Positions 56,857-64,000 of a stretch of 64,000 bases of DNA are shown here, piece by piece. The DNA comes from Terriglobia bacterium (lineage in GTDB: Bacteria; Acidobacteriota; Terriglobia; Acidiferrales; UBA7541). How positions within the stretch are numbered: the first letter of the stretch is position 1; each line of letters opens with the position of its first letter. The notes under the pieces are model-generated. The model made no database searches and was not told where the DNA came from. It worked only from the letters and a program-made list of their open reading frames with translations. The stretch covers positions 124,001-188,000 of the forward strand of contig JAIQGG010000001.1 of assembly GCA_020072785.1 (NCBI GenBank), given 5' to 3'. The translations under genes and the position numbers were made by a program.

Positions 56857-57921
56857 TCACGTGTCCATCCATTTTTCCAAAACAGGCGCGGCGGGCGTTG
56901 CTTCTCCGAATAAACTCCTGATTCTGCTCAGGCCCTTCACCGTGTACCAATTTCGCAGGCGATAGAAGCTGCGTGGCGGGAGAAGCAAAGAAATTCCGAG
57001 CGCCATCGCCTGAAAAACGCGGTAGCCCGCACTGCACTTCCGGTAGGACAAGCGGTAAGCCGTGCGCTCTGCTTGAAAGGTCCGCCACGTCGCGCCGCCG
57101 TCGAGCGAGAGCCGCATGCGCTCGGCATCCACCCAGATGGATTCCAGCACAGCACGCACGACCGTCTCCGGACATCCGGCTTCGGCTAACTTGGGTGGAA
57201 GGACGCGCAAGAGGGCCGACAGCACGGCTTCCTTCCGGCGAAGTTTGGCAGAGTCCTGTGAATTGAACTGGTAAAGATTCTCGGAATGCATGCGGTAGTA
57301 AAACAAAGGTGCGTCGAGAACCAGCACCGTGCCGAGGGCCGTAGCCAGGGTGAAGAGGAATTCATCCGCTTCAATGATAAGTTCTTCCGGCACGGGCAGG
57401 ATGCGTTCCAGGAGGCTGCGGCGGAGCGTCAGCCGGCTGGTTCCGAGAAAGGCGCGAAGGTGCGAGAAAAGACGCGCAGCCGTCACGTCCTTCAAGGACA
57501 AGCGAACCGTTTTCTCCGGTACGACGAGAAGGGGCGCCCGCTCATCCGGAAAAACTTCGTAGAGACCGTGACCCACGGCACCGAGGCCGGGATTCGCTCG
57601 CAGGCATTCGCAGACTGTGCGCAGCTTCCCGGGGGCCCACCAGTCGTCTCCGTCGAGGAAGGCGATGATCTCGCCGCGGCACTCGGCAATGCCGGCATTG
57701 AAGGCCGAAGCCTGGCCGCCGTTAGCTTTGCGCAGGACGCGAATTTGCGGCGCAAAGCGGCGCAGGATCTCCGGCGTGCGGTCGGTCGAGCCGTCGTCCA
57801 CGACGAGAATTTCGCGGTCTTCGGCGGGAAAATCCTGGTCCAGGACGCTGCGCAGCGCCTGCTCGATGAAGCGCTCGTGATTATAGGTGTCCACCAGGAC
57901 GGAGACGAACGGCCGCGTCAT
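56857..57921 (-). CDS. Glycosyltransferase family 2
   Basis: 354 residues of the GT-A fold. The start FVSVLVDTYNHERFIEQALRS is typical, then VVDDGSTDRTPEIL, GGQASAFNAGIAEC and the metal-binding DxD as FLDGDDWW. The C-terminal part is long and basic. It transfers a sugar from a nucleotide donor, probably on the cytoplasmic face. ATG 57921 has GGAGAAGG upstream. It follows the epimerase gene by 22 bases. Confidence 0.85.
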   Translation of the reverse strand: MTRPFVSVLVDTYNHERFIEQALRSVLDQDFPAEDREILVVDDGSTDRTPEILRRFAPQIRVLRKANGGQASAFNAGIAECRGEIIAFLDGDDWWAPGKLRTVCECLRANPGLGAVGHGLYEVFPDERAPLLVVPEKTVRLSLKDVTAARLFSHLRAFLGTSRLTLRRSLLERILPVPEELIIEADEFLFTLATALGTVLVLDAPLFYYRMHSENLYQFNSQDSAKLRRKEAVLSALLRVLPPKLAEAGCPETVVRAVLESIWVDAERMRLSLDGGATWRTFQAERTAYRLSYRKCSAGYRVFQAMALGISLLLPPRSFYRLRNWYTVKGLSRIRSLFGEATPAAPVLEKWMDT

Positions 57922-57943
57922 TGCTTTGCCTTCTCCATGTTGT

Positions 57944-59020
57944 TCATCGCGCGCCGGGCGCCGCGCGCAGTTGCTGCTCCTGGGATTCGATGATCTGCTG
58001 CAGGATCTCGTCGAGCCCCACGGTAATGCGCCAATTCGGGTAATCACTCTGGAACTTCTTCAGGTTCGAGATGTAGCAGATGTGGTCGCCCTTGCGCGCC
58101 TGGTCCACGTAGTTCCATTTCAGCTTCTTGCCGCTCATTCGCTCGATGCGCGCGATGGCCTCCAGCATGGAGACGCTGTTGGCACGCCCGCCGCCCAGGT
58201 TGTAGACCTCGCCGGGGCGGGGATTGGCGGCAAACTCCTCGATGGCGCGCACCACGTCGTGGCTGTGAATGTTGTCGCGCACCTGCTTGCCTTTGTAGCC
58301 GAAAACGGAATAGGTGCCGCCGGTGAGCGTTACTTTCACCAGGTAGGAGAGAAAGCCGTGCAGCTCCACCCCGGAATGCGCCGGCCCGGTCAGGCAGCCC
58401 CCGCGGAAGATGCCCACCTTCATCCCGAAGTAGCGCCCATATTCCTGCGCGACGAGGTCCGCGGCGGCCTTGGAGGCGCCGAAGAGCGAGTGCAGGGTGC
58501 GGTCGATGCGGCAGGTTTCGGCGATGCCGTCGTAATCTTCCGGGCGCGCGTAGTCGTAGCGGGTCTCGAGCTCTTTCAGCGGCACCTCGTTGGGCGCGTC
58601 GCCGTAGACCTTGTTGGTGCTGAGGAAAACGAAGACCGCCTCCGGGCAGTGCTGGCGTGTGGCTTCCAGGAGATTCACCGTGCCCATGGCGTTCACTTCG
58701 AAATCGAGCAGGGGGATGTCGCGGGCCTTGTCGTGCGAAGGCTGCGCGGCGCAGTGCACGATAAGGTCGAAGCGGTGCGCGCGGAAGAGCTCGCCGAGCG
58801 CGTCGCGGTCGCGGATGTCCAGGTCCGCGTGCGTAAAATTCTTTGTCGCCCGTTTGAGCCGCTCGAGATTCCAGGTGGTGTCGCCGGGCGCGCCGAAGAA
58901 GACCCGGCGCATGTTGTTGTCCACGCCCACGACGCGGTGCCCCTGGCGGTCGAAATGCTCGACCGCTTCCGAGCCGATCAGCCCGCTGCTGCCGGTGACC
59001 AGAATGTTCCGGGCGCTCAA
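57944..59020 (-). CDS. NAD-dependent sugar epimerase/dehydratase (CDP-paratose 2-epimerase-like)
   Basis: 358 residues of the extended SDR family. The NAD site is [18 protein letters not shown], with [18 protein letters not shown] in place of a classical YxxxK; the catalytic Tyr-Lys type site is seen around [12 protein letters not shown] and [12 protein letters not shown]. The [13 protein letters not shown] block and long loop point to the paratose/tyvelose 2-epimerase-like group. The start is a TTG at 59020 that overlaps the preceding TGA, with AGGAGG 9 bases upstream. It should supply a modified nucleotide sugar for this cluster. Confidence 0.82.
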   Translation of the reverse strand: MSARNILVTGSSGLIGSEAVEHFDRQGHRVVGVDNNMRRVFFGAPGDTTWNLERLKRATKNFTHADLDIRDRDALGELFRAHRFDLIVHCAAQPSHDKARDIPLLDFEVNAMGTVNLLEATRQHCPEAVFVFLSTNKVYGDAPNEVPLKELETRYDYARPEDYDGIAETCRIDRTLHSLFGASKAAADLVAQEYGRYFGMKVGIFRGGCLTGPAHSGVELHGFLSYLVKVTLTGGTYSVFGYKGKQVRDNIHSHDVVRAIEEFAANPRPGEVYNLGGGRANSVSMLEAIARIERMSGKKLKWNYVDQARKGDHICYISNLKKFQSDYPNWRITVGLDEILQQIIESQEQQLRAAPGAR

Positions 59021-59925
59021 CGCGTGGTTCCTCCTGCGTCGCCGGACCTCAGTCCCAAGCGGTGACGGATGGGGCGAGTCAGATCCAAGAGTGAAAACCA
59101 CGCCTTGCTTGCCAGGGCCGCTGCTTTTTTCTTTCCCCCGGCCCAATGCCGCCAATAATTGCGGCGCAACCCGCGCGCCGACAGGCGGTGTGTAGCGTCC
59201 TCCATGGTGCAGAACTTTCTGCCGCGGTCCAGCAGAGCATAATTCTCCTGGGCCTCCTGGCCCTGCCACACGCCTTTTTCGCCATCCGGATGATAGGAAT
59301 AGTCGTGATTTTGATGGACGGCGAGAACGGCGCTGGAAGCGTCCACCACCGGCGCGCCGGAAGCGCGGGCAAACCATACGAGCCAGTTATCCCAACCCGG
59401 CCGGCCGATCACAAAGGGCGGAATTCGGTTTTGATAGAGCCCGCGCGCAAAAACGAAATAATCGATCCACTGTGGCGGGCGCCGGCGATTGGCAGCCAGA
59501 GCGCGGCGACGGATGCGCTCCCGGCAATCGGGCTGGGCAAAATCGAGCGGCTCCACGATGTCCGTATCCCAGCGCCGGCCGATCATCAGGAACCGTGCGT
59601 GCTGCGCGAGCAGGGCCTCAAGCGCCAGCCGGAAATCGGCGAGCAGCAAAATGTCGCAATTGACGTAGCAAAGCAAGTCGTGCCGGGCAACCTCCTGTGC
59701 GCGGTCGAAAATCGAGCTCAGATACTTCGTGCCGTGCGCGTTGCGCCGCACCTCGGGAATGTAGGACACGCCAAGGGCTGAGGCGGCCTCCGCTGCTCCT
59801 GCCTCCTCTCCAAAAAGCAAAACCTCGGCATCGGGGTGCATGGATTTCCAGCTCTGGATGGCGTTGCGCTGGATCACGCCGATGTGCCCGGCGAAGGGTT
59901 TCGGTGTCGAGAAAAACGTCAGCAT
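59017..59925 (-). CDS. Glycosyltransferase-like protein (GT-A type)
   Basis: 302 residues. It has a GT-A-like nucleotide-sugar fold: [19 protein letters not shown] at the start, [21 protein letters not shown] with an NCD in place of DxD, and a late segment [17 protein letters not shown]. This type is seen in glycan clusters but is poorly characterised. AGGACC lies 6 bases before ATG 59925. The stop overlaps the TTG of the epimerase gene. Basic C-terminal tail. Confidence 0.65.
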   Translation of the reverse strand: MLTFFSTPKPFAGHIGVIQRNAIQSWKSMHPDAEVLLFGEEAGAAEAASALGVSYIPEVRRNAHGTKYLSSIFDRAQEVARHDLLCYVNCDILLLADFRLALEALLAQHARFLMIGRRWDTDIVEPLDFAQPDCRERIRRRALAANRRRPPQWIDYFVFARGLYQNRIPPFVIGRPGWDNWLVWFARASGAPVVDASSAVLAVHQNHDYSYHPDGEKGVWQGQEAQENYALLDRGRKFCTMEDATHRLSARGLRRNYWRHWAGGKKKAAALASKAWFSLLDLTRPIRHRLGLRSGDAGGTTR

Positions 59926-59964
59926 GGTGGTCCTATGGGCTCCCTGCGCATCATGGGCGCGCGC

Positions 59965-60855
59965 TCAGCCAAAACGAGCGCGCATCTCCGGGAATCGTTC
60001 TTGCGGCACAGCAACAAAATTCCCGTCGTACGAATCGCGATCCGCATCAACGGGCGACAGCCGGCCTTCTCCGTCCGGGGAGAACCACTCATAGCCCCGC
60101 ATGGACAAGAACTGAATTATCTCTCGAGCGGGGTAACCCCACGCTTGTGTACGAAGATCCTGCACCTCGCATAGAACGAGTGGCCGCGGACGGCGATCCA
60201 GCAGCCGCACGGCGCCTTCCAGCACCCGGCGCTCACCCCCTTCGACGTCCATCTTGATAAAATCCACACGGTCAATCTGGCGCATCTCTAGAAAAGCATC
60301 GAGTCTGTCCTGCTGTACACGCAATTGGGACACGGCCTGGTTCACCCGTGGAGGTCGCAGGCTGTTGCAACCGGTTTCCGATCCGTCCACAACAAAGAGT
60401 GTCTCCTCTCCGTCATTGCTTCCCAACGCAACAGATTCCACGTGGACGTTCTGGCATCGGTTGAGGCGCAGATGAGCAACCAGCTTCTTTCTCTCGCGCG
60501 GGGACGGTTCGAAGGCAAAGACGATGCCTCCCGGCTGCACTCTTTTTGAGGCAAGAACAGCGTAGAAGCCGTGGTGGGCACCGATGTCCAGTACCACCAT
60601 TCCCGGCCGAAGGAACCGGTCGGTGAAAGTAACCTCGCGGGGTTCGAAACTGTCGGACAGAAGAGCAAGGCCGCAGAAATCCGCCCGCGCCAGCCACCAA
60701 CCGCCGTAGGGGAGTCGCAGGGGAAGTACGGCTCCGGGAAACCATCGGAAATAGCGAAAGCCAAACGACGCTCGTTGCTCTGGCCATGATTTCTGAAAGA
60801 ACTGAATGAGCCGCCTCGCCATACCAGACTGCCGTACTGACAATTCTCGAATCAT
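59965..60855 (-). CDS. FkbM-family methyltransferase, second copy
   Basis: 296 residues. SAM site VVLDIGAHHGFYAVLASKRV with FEPSPRERKKLVAHL, and the FkbM block DFIKMDVEGGERRVLEGA. It is diverged from the copy at 53246, so the two probably act on different positions. GGAG lies 6 bases before ATG 60855; longer frames add an unconserved head. It is separated from the Wzt gene by 187 bases with no other gene. A sugar substrate is inferred from context. Confidence 0.83.
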   Translation of the reverse strand: MIRELSVRQSGMARRLIQFFQKSWPEQRASFGFRYFRWFPGAVLPLRLPYGGWWLARADFCGLALLSDSFEPREVTFTDRFLRPGMVVLDIGAHHGFYAVLASKRVQPGGIVFAFEPSPRERKKLVAHLRLNRCQNVHVESVALGSNDGEETLFVVDGSETGCNSLRPPRVNQAVSQLRVQQDRLDAFLEMRQIDRVDFIKMDVEGGERRVLEGAVRLLDRRPRPLVLCEVQDLRTQAWGYPAREIIQFLSMRGYEWFSPDGEGRLSPVDADRDSYDGNFVAVPQERFPEMRARFG

Positions 60856-61042
60856 TGGGGGCTCCGCGCCGACCGTCGGCGGTAGAGGGTTCTCATTTGC
60901 GCGCGGGTCTCCCACGATGCGGCAAGCGTGTTCGCTCTATGTCGCCTCTGCACACTACGCGTTTGCGCGAGCACTCCCTCTCCGCCGGCATACCAGCAGT
61001 GAAATTCGGCCGAGCCTGTTCCGTTGAGTTGCCGCTGCCTGG

Positions 61043-62305
61043 TCATGTCCGCTTTCCGCCGGGAGGAGAAACCGCCGCGAAGTTCGGTTCGGCACACGCA
61101 CCAATCTTCAAAGCGATAGGAATATTCATGATGCCACTCCACTCGTCGCGCGCATGCTGGTAGGACTCCGTGGCCACCAACATATCTGGGACGCTCTCCC
61201 ACAGATCCACCTCGCCGGAGTCATCCCACAAGGTAACCAGCCAGGAATAGATCCCGGGCCGCAGTGGTAGCGAGGGGAATTCATAGACCACCTCGTGCAG
61301 GCCCGCTTCCAAGTCGAGATTGTCCGTGCCATAACCCCACATCAGCTGGCGTTCCGCGTTGTAGAGGGCGATGCCGTGGTGCGCGTGGCAGATCGGCTTA
61401 TGAACTTCGAGCAGGAAGCGAACTTTTGCGGGACCCAGCGTCTGCAAGGCGTGGGGAGAGCTTCCTTGCGGTTCGGCAATGTCCCAGCGGACGAAGCGCG
61501 CCTTTTGCGTGGCACTATTTCCGCGGGCCGAAGACATGCGGTCGCCGGCGGTCATGGCCGCTTCGTAGGCGCTCACCACTCCCGCAGCCGGGCCGTTCTG
61601 GCGTACTGTGCCGCTGTCCAGCCAGATGGCGCGGTGGCAGAGGCGGCGGATCTGGTTGAGCTGGTGGCTCACCAGGACGACGGTGCGCCCGGCCCTCGCG
61701 ACATCGCCCATCTTGCCCAGACATTTTTTCTGGAACTTGATGTCGCCGACGGCCAGCACCTCGTCCACCAGCAGGATCTCCGGCTCCAGGTGCGCAGCCA
61801 CGGCGAAGGCCAGGCGCACGTACATCCCGGTCGAATAGTGCTTCACTTGCGTGTCGATGAACTTCTCCAGTTCGGCGAAGGCCACGATTTCGTCGAACTT
61901 GCGGTCGATCTCGTTCTTGCGCATCCCCAGGATCGCGCCGCTCAGATAGGTGTTCTCGCGGCCCGTCAAATCCGGATGAAATCCCGTGCCCACTTCCAGC
62001 AGGCTCCCGACATGCCCGTGGATTTCCGCCCAGCCGGCGGTGGGGCGGGTAATGCGCGAGAGGATCTTCAGCAGCGTGGTCTTGCCGGAGCCGTTGCGCC
62101 CGATCAGACCCAGGACTTCCCCCTGTCGCACTTCCAGGCTCACGTCCTGGAGCGCCCAAAAGGTCTCCTGCGGGGCATGGCGAAACAGCCGCAGCGGGGA
62201 GCGCAGCGTGCGCGTCAGCACTTCGCGGAGCTGCAGCGCCTCTTCGCGCTGGCCGATGCGGTAGCGTTTGCTCAGTTCGTGTGCGCGAATGACCACGTCG
62301 CTCAT
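61043..62305 (-). CDS. wzt: Wzt-type ABC transporter ATPase with C-terminal glycan-binding domain
   Basis: 420 residues. The ATPase has Walker A GLIGRNGSGKTTLLKIL, signature YSTGMYVRLAFAVAAHL and Walker B ILLVDEVLAVGD, as in polysaccharide exporters. After residue 250 comes a beta-sandwich of about 160 residues (KVRFLLEVHKPICHAHHGIAL, GLHEVVYEFPSLPLRPGIYSW), matching the Wzt C-terminal domain that recognises the chain end in E. coli O8/O9a. It would couple ATP use to export of a finished chain through Wzm. It follows the permease gene by 47 bases. Confidence 0.9.
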   Translation of the reverse strand: MSDVVIRAHELSKRYRIGQREEALQLREVLTRTLRSPLRLFRHAPQETFWALQDVSLEVRQGEVLGLIGRNGSGKTTLLKILSRITRPTAGWAEIHGHVGSLLEVGTGFHPDLTGRENTYLSGAILGMRKNEIDRKFDEIVAFAELEKFIDTQVKHYSTGMYVRLAFAVAAHLEPEILLVDEVLAVGDIKFQKKCLGKMGDVARAGRTVVLVSHQLNQIRRLCHRAIWLDSGTVRQNGPAAGVVSAYEAAMTAGDRMSSARGNSATQKARFVRWDIAEPQGSSPHALQTLGPAKVRFLLEVHKPICHAHHGIALYNAERQLMWGYGTDNLDLEAGLHEVVYEFPSLPLRPGIYSWLVTLWDDSGEVDLWESVPDMLVATESYQHARDEWSGIMNIPIALKIGACAEPNFAAVSPPGGKRT

Positions 62306-62352
62306 CGCGCGGTCCGTTTCCCGGGGCGAAATGTTTTCAGCGGCATCACGGT

Positions 62353-63222
62353 TCAGACCAGGTCCGCCACGGTGCCTTCCATGCGCTGGAAGAAGAGCAT
62401 CCCGCCCACCAGGACCACCAGCACCATCCCCGCGGAGGCCACCAGGAGCACACCTGGCGCCTGCCCGTGCCCCGTCAGCGCCCAGCGGAATCCTTCGATC
62501 ACGCCGGTCATGGGGTTGAGGCCGTAGAGCCAGCGCCAGCGCTGCGGCACGAGGCTGCCGGGGTAAGCCACCGGCGAAGCCAGCATCCAGAACTGCATCA
62601 GAAAAGGCATCACATAACGCACGTCGCGATAGAGCGCGTTCAGCGCGGAGAGCCATAGGCCCACGCCCAGCGCCGTGGCCACCGCCAGCAGCAGCAGCAA
62701 GGGCAGGTACAGCGCGGCAAAACCCGGACGCTGCCCATAGCCCAGGGTCACGGCAACCAGCACCAGGAAACCGATGGCGAAGTCCACCAGCCCGGAAAGG
62801 ACCGCGGACATGGGCAGAATCAGGCGCGGGAAGTAGACCTTGGTGATGACCCGCTGATTTTCCACCACGATGTTGGTGGCGCTCAGCAACGCGGTGGAGA
62901 AGTAGGTCCAGGGCACCAGGGCCGCGAAATAGAAGACCGGATAAGGCAGGCCCTGGGAGGGCAGCTTGGCCAGGTGCCCGAAGAACAGCGTGAAGACCAC
63001 CATGGTCAGCAGCGGCTGGAGTACCACCCAGGCCACGCCGATGACCGTCTGCTTGTAGCGGATTTTGACGTCGCGCCAGACGAAGAAATAGAGCAATTCC
63101 CGGTACTCCCAGATCTCGCGCAGACGCACTTCCAGCCAGCCGCGCGGCGGGGTGATGCGGTAGAGCGGCGCCGCCGCGGCGGCAGTTTCAACACCCATAG
63201 CGTTTGTGCTGAGGGAAGCCAT
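62353..63222 (-). CDS. wzm: Wzm-type ABC-2 polysaccharide export permease
   Basis: 289 residues with about six membrane helices (VIGVAWVVLQPLLTMVVFTLFF, LPYPVFYFAALVPWTYFSTAL, ILPMSAVLSGLVDFAIGFL, ALGVGLWLSALNALYRDVRYV, FWMLASPVAYP). This is the ABC-2 type used with Wzt to export O-antigen or capsule chains on a lipid carrier. The family motif NPMTGVIEGFRWAL is present. The N terminus before EVRLREIWEYRELLYFF is longer than usual. It precedes wzt in the same operon. Confidence 0.9.
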   Translation of the reverse strand: MASLSTNAMGVETAAAAAPLYRITPPRGWLEVRLREIWEYRELLYFFVWRDVKIRYKQTVIGVAWVVLQPLLTMVVFTLFFGHLAKLPSQGLPYPVFYFAALVPWTYFSTALLSATNIVVENQRVITKVYFPRLILPMSAVLSGLVDFAIGFLVLVAVTLGYGQRPGFAALYLPLLLLLAVATALGVGLWLSALNALYRDVRYVMPFLMQFWMLASPVAYPGSLVPQRWRWLYGLNPMTGVIEGFRWALTGHGQAPGVLLVASAGMVLVVLVGGMLFFQRMEGTVADLV

Positions 63223-63367
63223 GCAATTTTCGCATTCTCCGATGGAATGCCCCGCACCATTCTAGCCGAACCCTGCGGCCCGGCACATCGATTCCTGGTT
63301 GCTTATTCCTCCACGGAGCTTTCCGGTTTCTGCAGTCCCTCCCGCGCTGCGCCCTGTGCGGGAGGAC

Positions 63368-64000
63368 TCAGTGGTGGCCTGGCGGCTGGCTTTCCATCAG
63401 TTCGATGTTCTTCCGCTCTATGCTCTGCATCATCGCGCTGCGGCGGAACAGATAGGTGCGCATATCGCCGCCCAGTTGCCGCGGTACGGCCACAAACTGG
63501 TTGTGCACCATTTTGCTCCAGGAGATGGGGCCGTGCGCCGGCACCAGTTGGGTGCCCCACTGATAGATGAACCCCAGATTCCACACGATGAACAGGGCGA
63601 TGGCGGCGCTCGCTGCCCCCAGCGCCGCTCGCTCCCGGGACCACGCCGCCGCGAGCGTCTCCAGCAGTGCCGCCAGCCCTACGATGAACAGTGGCGTAAG
63701 GGAGACAAAGAAGCGGTTGCCGTAGGAGGAGAGTCCGTTCCAGGTGGGATAGCAGGCGATGAAGAGATAGTACGCCCCGGCTGCGGCCAGCAGCGCGCCC
63801 CCCACCCGCGGCTGCCGCAGGGCGAACACCACCAGCCCCGCGCAGGCCAGCAGAAGTACCGGGGTCCAGGAAAAAAGCCCGTGATTGGCGGAAAAGAGGA
63901 CGGCCAGCAGTGCCGGTGAGCGCCACAGCCAGTGGCTCAGCGGGATATACCCGGATTCAAAGGGATTTCCGTAGATGATCTGGCGCGTGAGAAACGTCGG
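63368..64000 (-). CDS. Polytopic membrane protein, 5' end outside the window
   Basis: The frame is open to the window edge (210 codons seen, no start required). The visible C-terminal part has several hydrophobic helices (LLAVLFSANHGLFSWTPVLL, LLAAAGAYYLFIACY, FFVSLTPLFIVGLAALLETL, ALGAASAAIALFIVWNLGFI) and a short tail. It resembles the C-terminal half of acidobacterial GT39/mannosyltransferase-like membrane proteins, which use lipid-linked sugars, but the catalytic N terminus is not in view. It is the most upstream visible gene of the glycan cluster. Confidence 0.65.
   Translation of the reverse strand, partial: PTFLTRQIIYGNPFESGYIPLSHWLWRSPALLAVLFSANHGLFSWTPVLLLACAGLVVFALRQPRVGGALLAAAGAYYLFIACYPTWNGLSSYGNRFFVSLTPLFIVGLAALLETLAAAWSRERAALGAASAAIALFIVWNLGFIYQWGTQLVPAHGPISWSKMVHNQFVAVPRQLGGDMRTYLFRRSAMMQSIERKNIELMESQPPGHH

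Overview
The window is GC-rich chromosomal DNA that looks like a member of the Acidobacteriota. The pointers are a VWFA-related protein of the acidobacterial type, a TonB-dependent receptor with an N-terminal carboxypeptidase-regulatory-like domain, many secreted peptidases, and a PEP-CTERM protein. No rRNA genes or CRISPR arrays are visible, and there is one intact tRNA. All names rest on reading motifs; no database search was run.

Layout. (1) 1-4.3 kb: small zinc-ribbon, secreted, LOG-family, VWFA and monooxygenase-like genes. (2) 4.5-14.3 kb, minus strand: the replication core dnaA - dnaN - DJ-1/PfpI-like gene - gyrB - small ORF - gyrA. recF is not in its usual place after dnaN. DnaA-box-like sites lie upstream of dnaA and mark a candidate oriC. 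(3) 14.7-20.3 kb: secreted beta-propeller-like, NTF2-like, YmdB-like phosphoesterase and TonB receptor genes. (4) 20.5-27.0 kb: a heavy-metal RND efflux operon (czcC-czcB-czcA) with two small divergent Cys/His membrane proteins; the czcA 3' end looks replaced. (5) 27-37.5 kb: zapA, tdh, an M28 peptidase, a degraded RHS tip in AT-richer DNA, a POT transporter, a TPR protein, a cytochrome c, HU, DUF169, an M20 dipeptidase and a PilZ-like protein. (6) 37.6-40.3 kb: a PEP-CTERM protein and msrP-msrQ.

(7) 40.4-47.8 kb is the most striking part. A translationally coupled electron-transfer operon encodes an Rrf2 regulator, a 45-aa ORF, a CuA-type cupredoxin, a four-cluster ferredoxin, an NrfD-type membrane quinol oxidoreductase fused to an exported domain, an eight-heme cytochrome c and a one-heme cytochrome c. 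It lies between a decayed tRNA-Ser copy and the intact tRNA-Ser(UGA), with AT-richer DNA at the left edge. It may be an integrated module for moving electrons from membrane quinol to periplasmic carriers. The terminal acceptor is not encoded nearby.

(8) 48.0-52.1 kb: a membrane histidine kinase and a double M42-type peptidase whose first half has lost its metal ligands. (9) 52.2-64.0 kb, all minus strand: a surface-glycan cluster with a Wzm/Wzt ABC exporter, two FkbM methyltransferases, another methyltransferase, three glycosyltransferase-like proteins, a sugar epimerase, a NodU-type carbamoyltransferase and an incomplete membrane protein at the window edge. Several genes overlap by 4 nt and use GTG or TTG starts.

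Short palindromic repeats of at least two families are scattered between genes, and one copy is read through inside a coding sequence.
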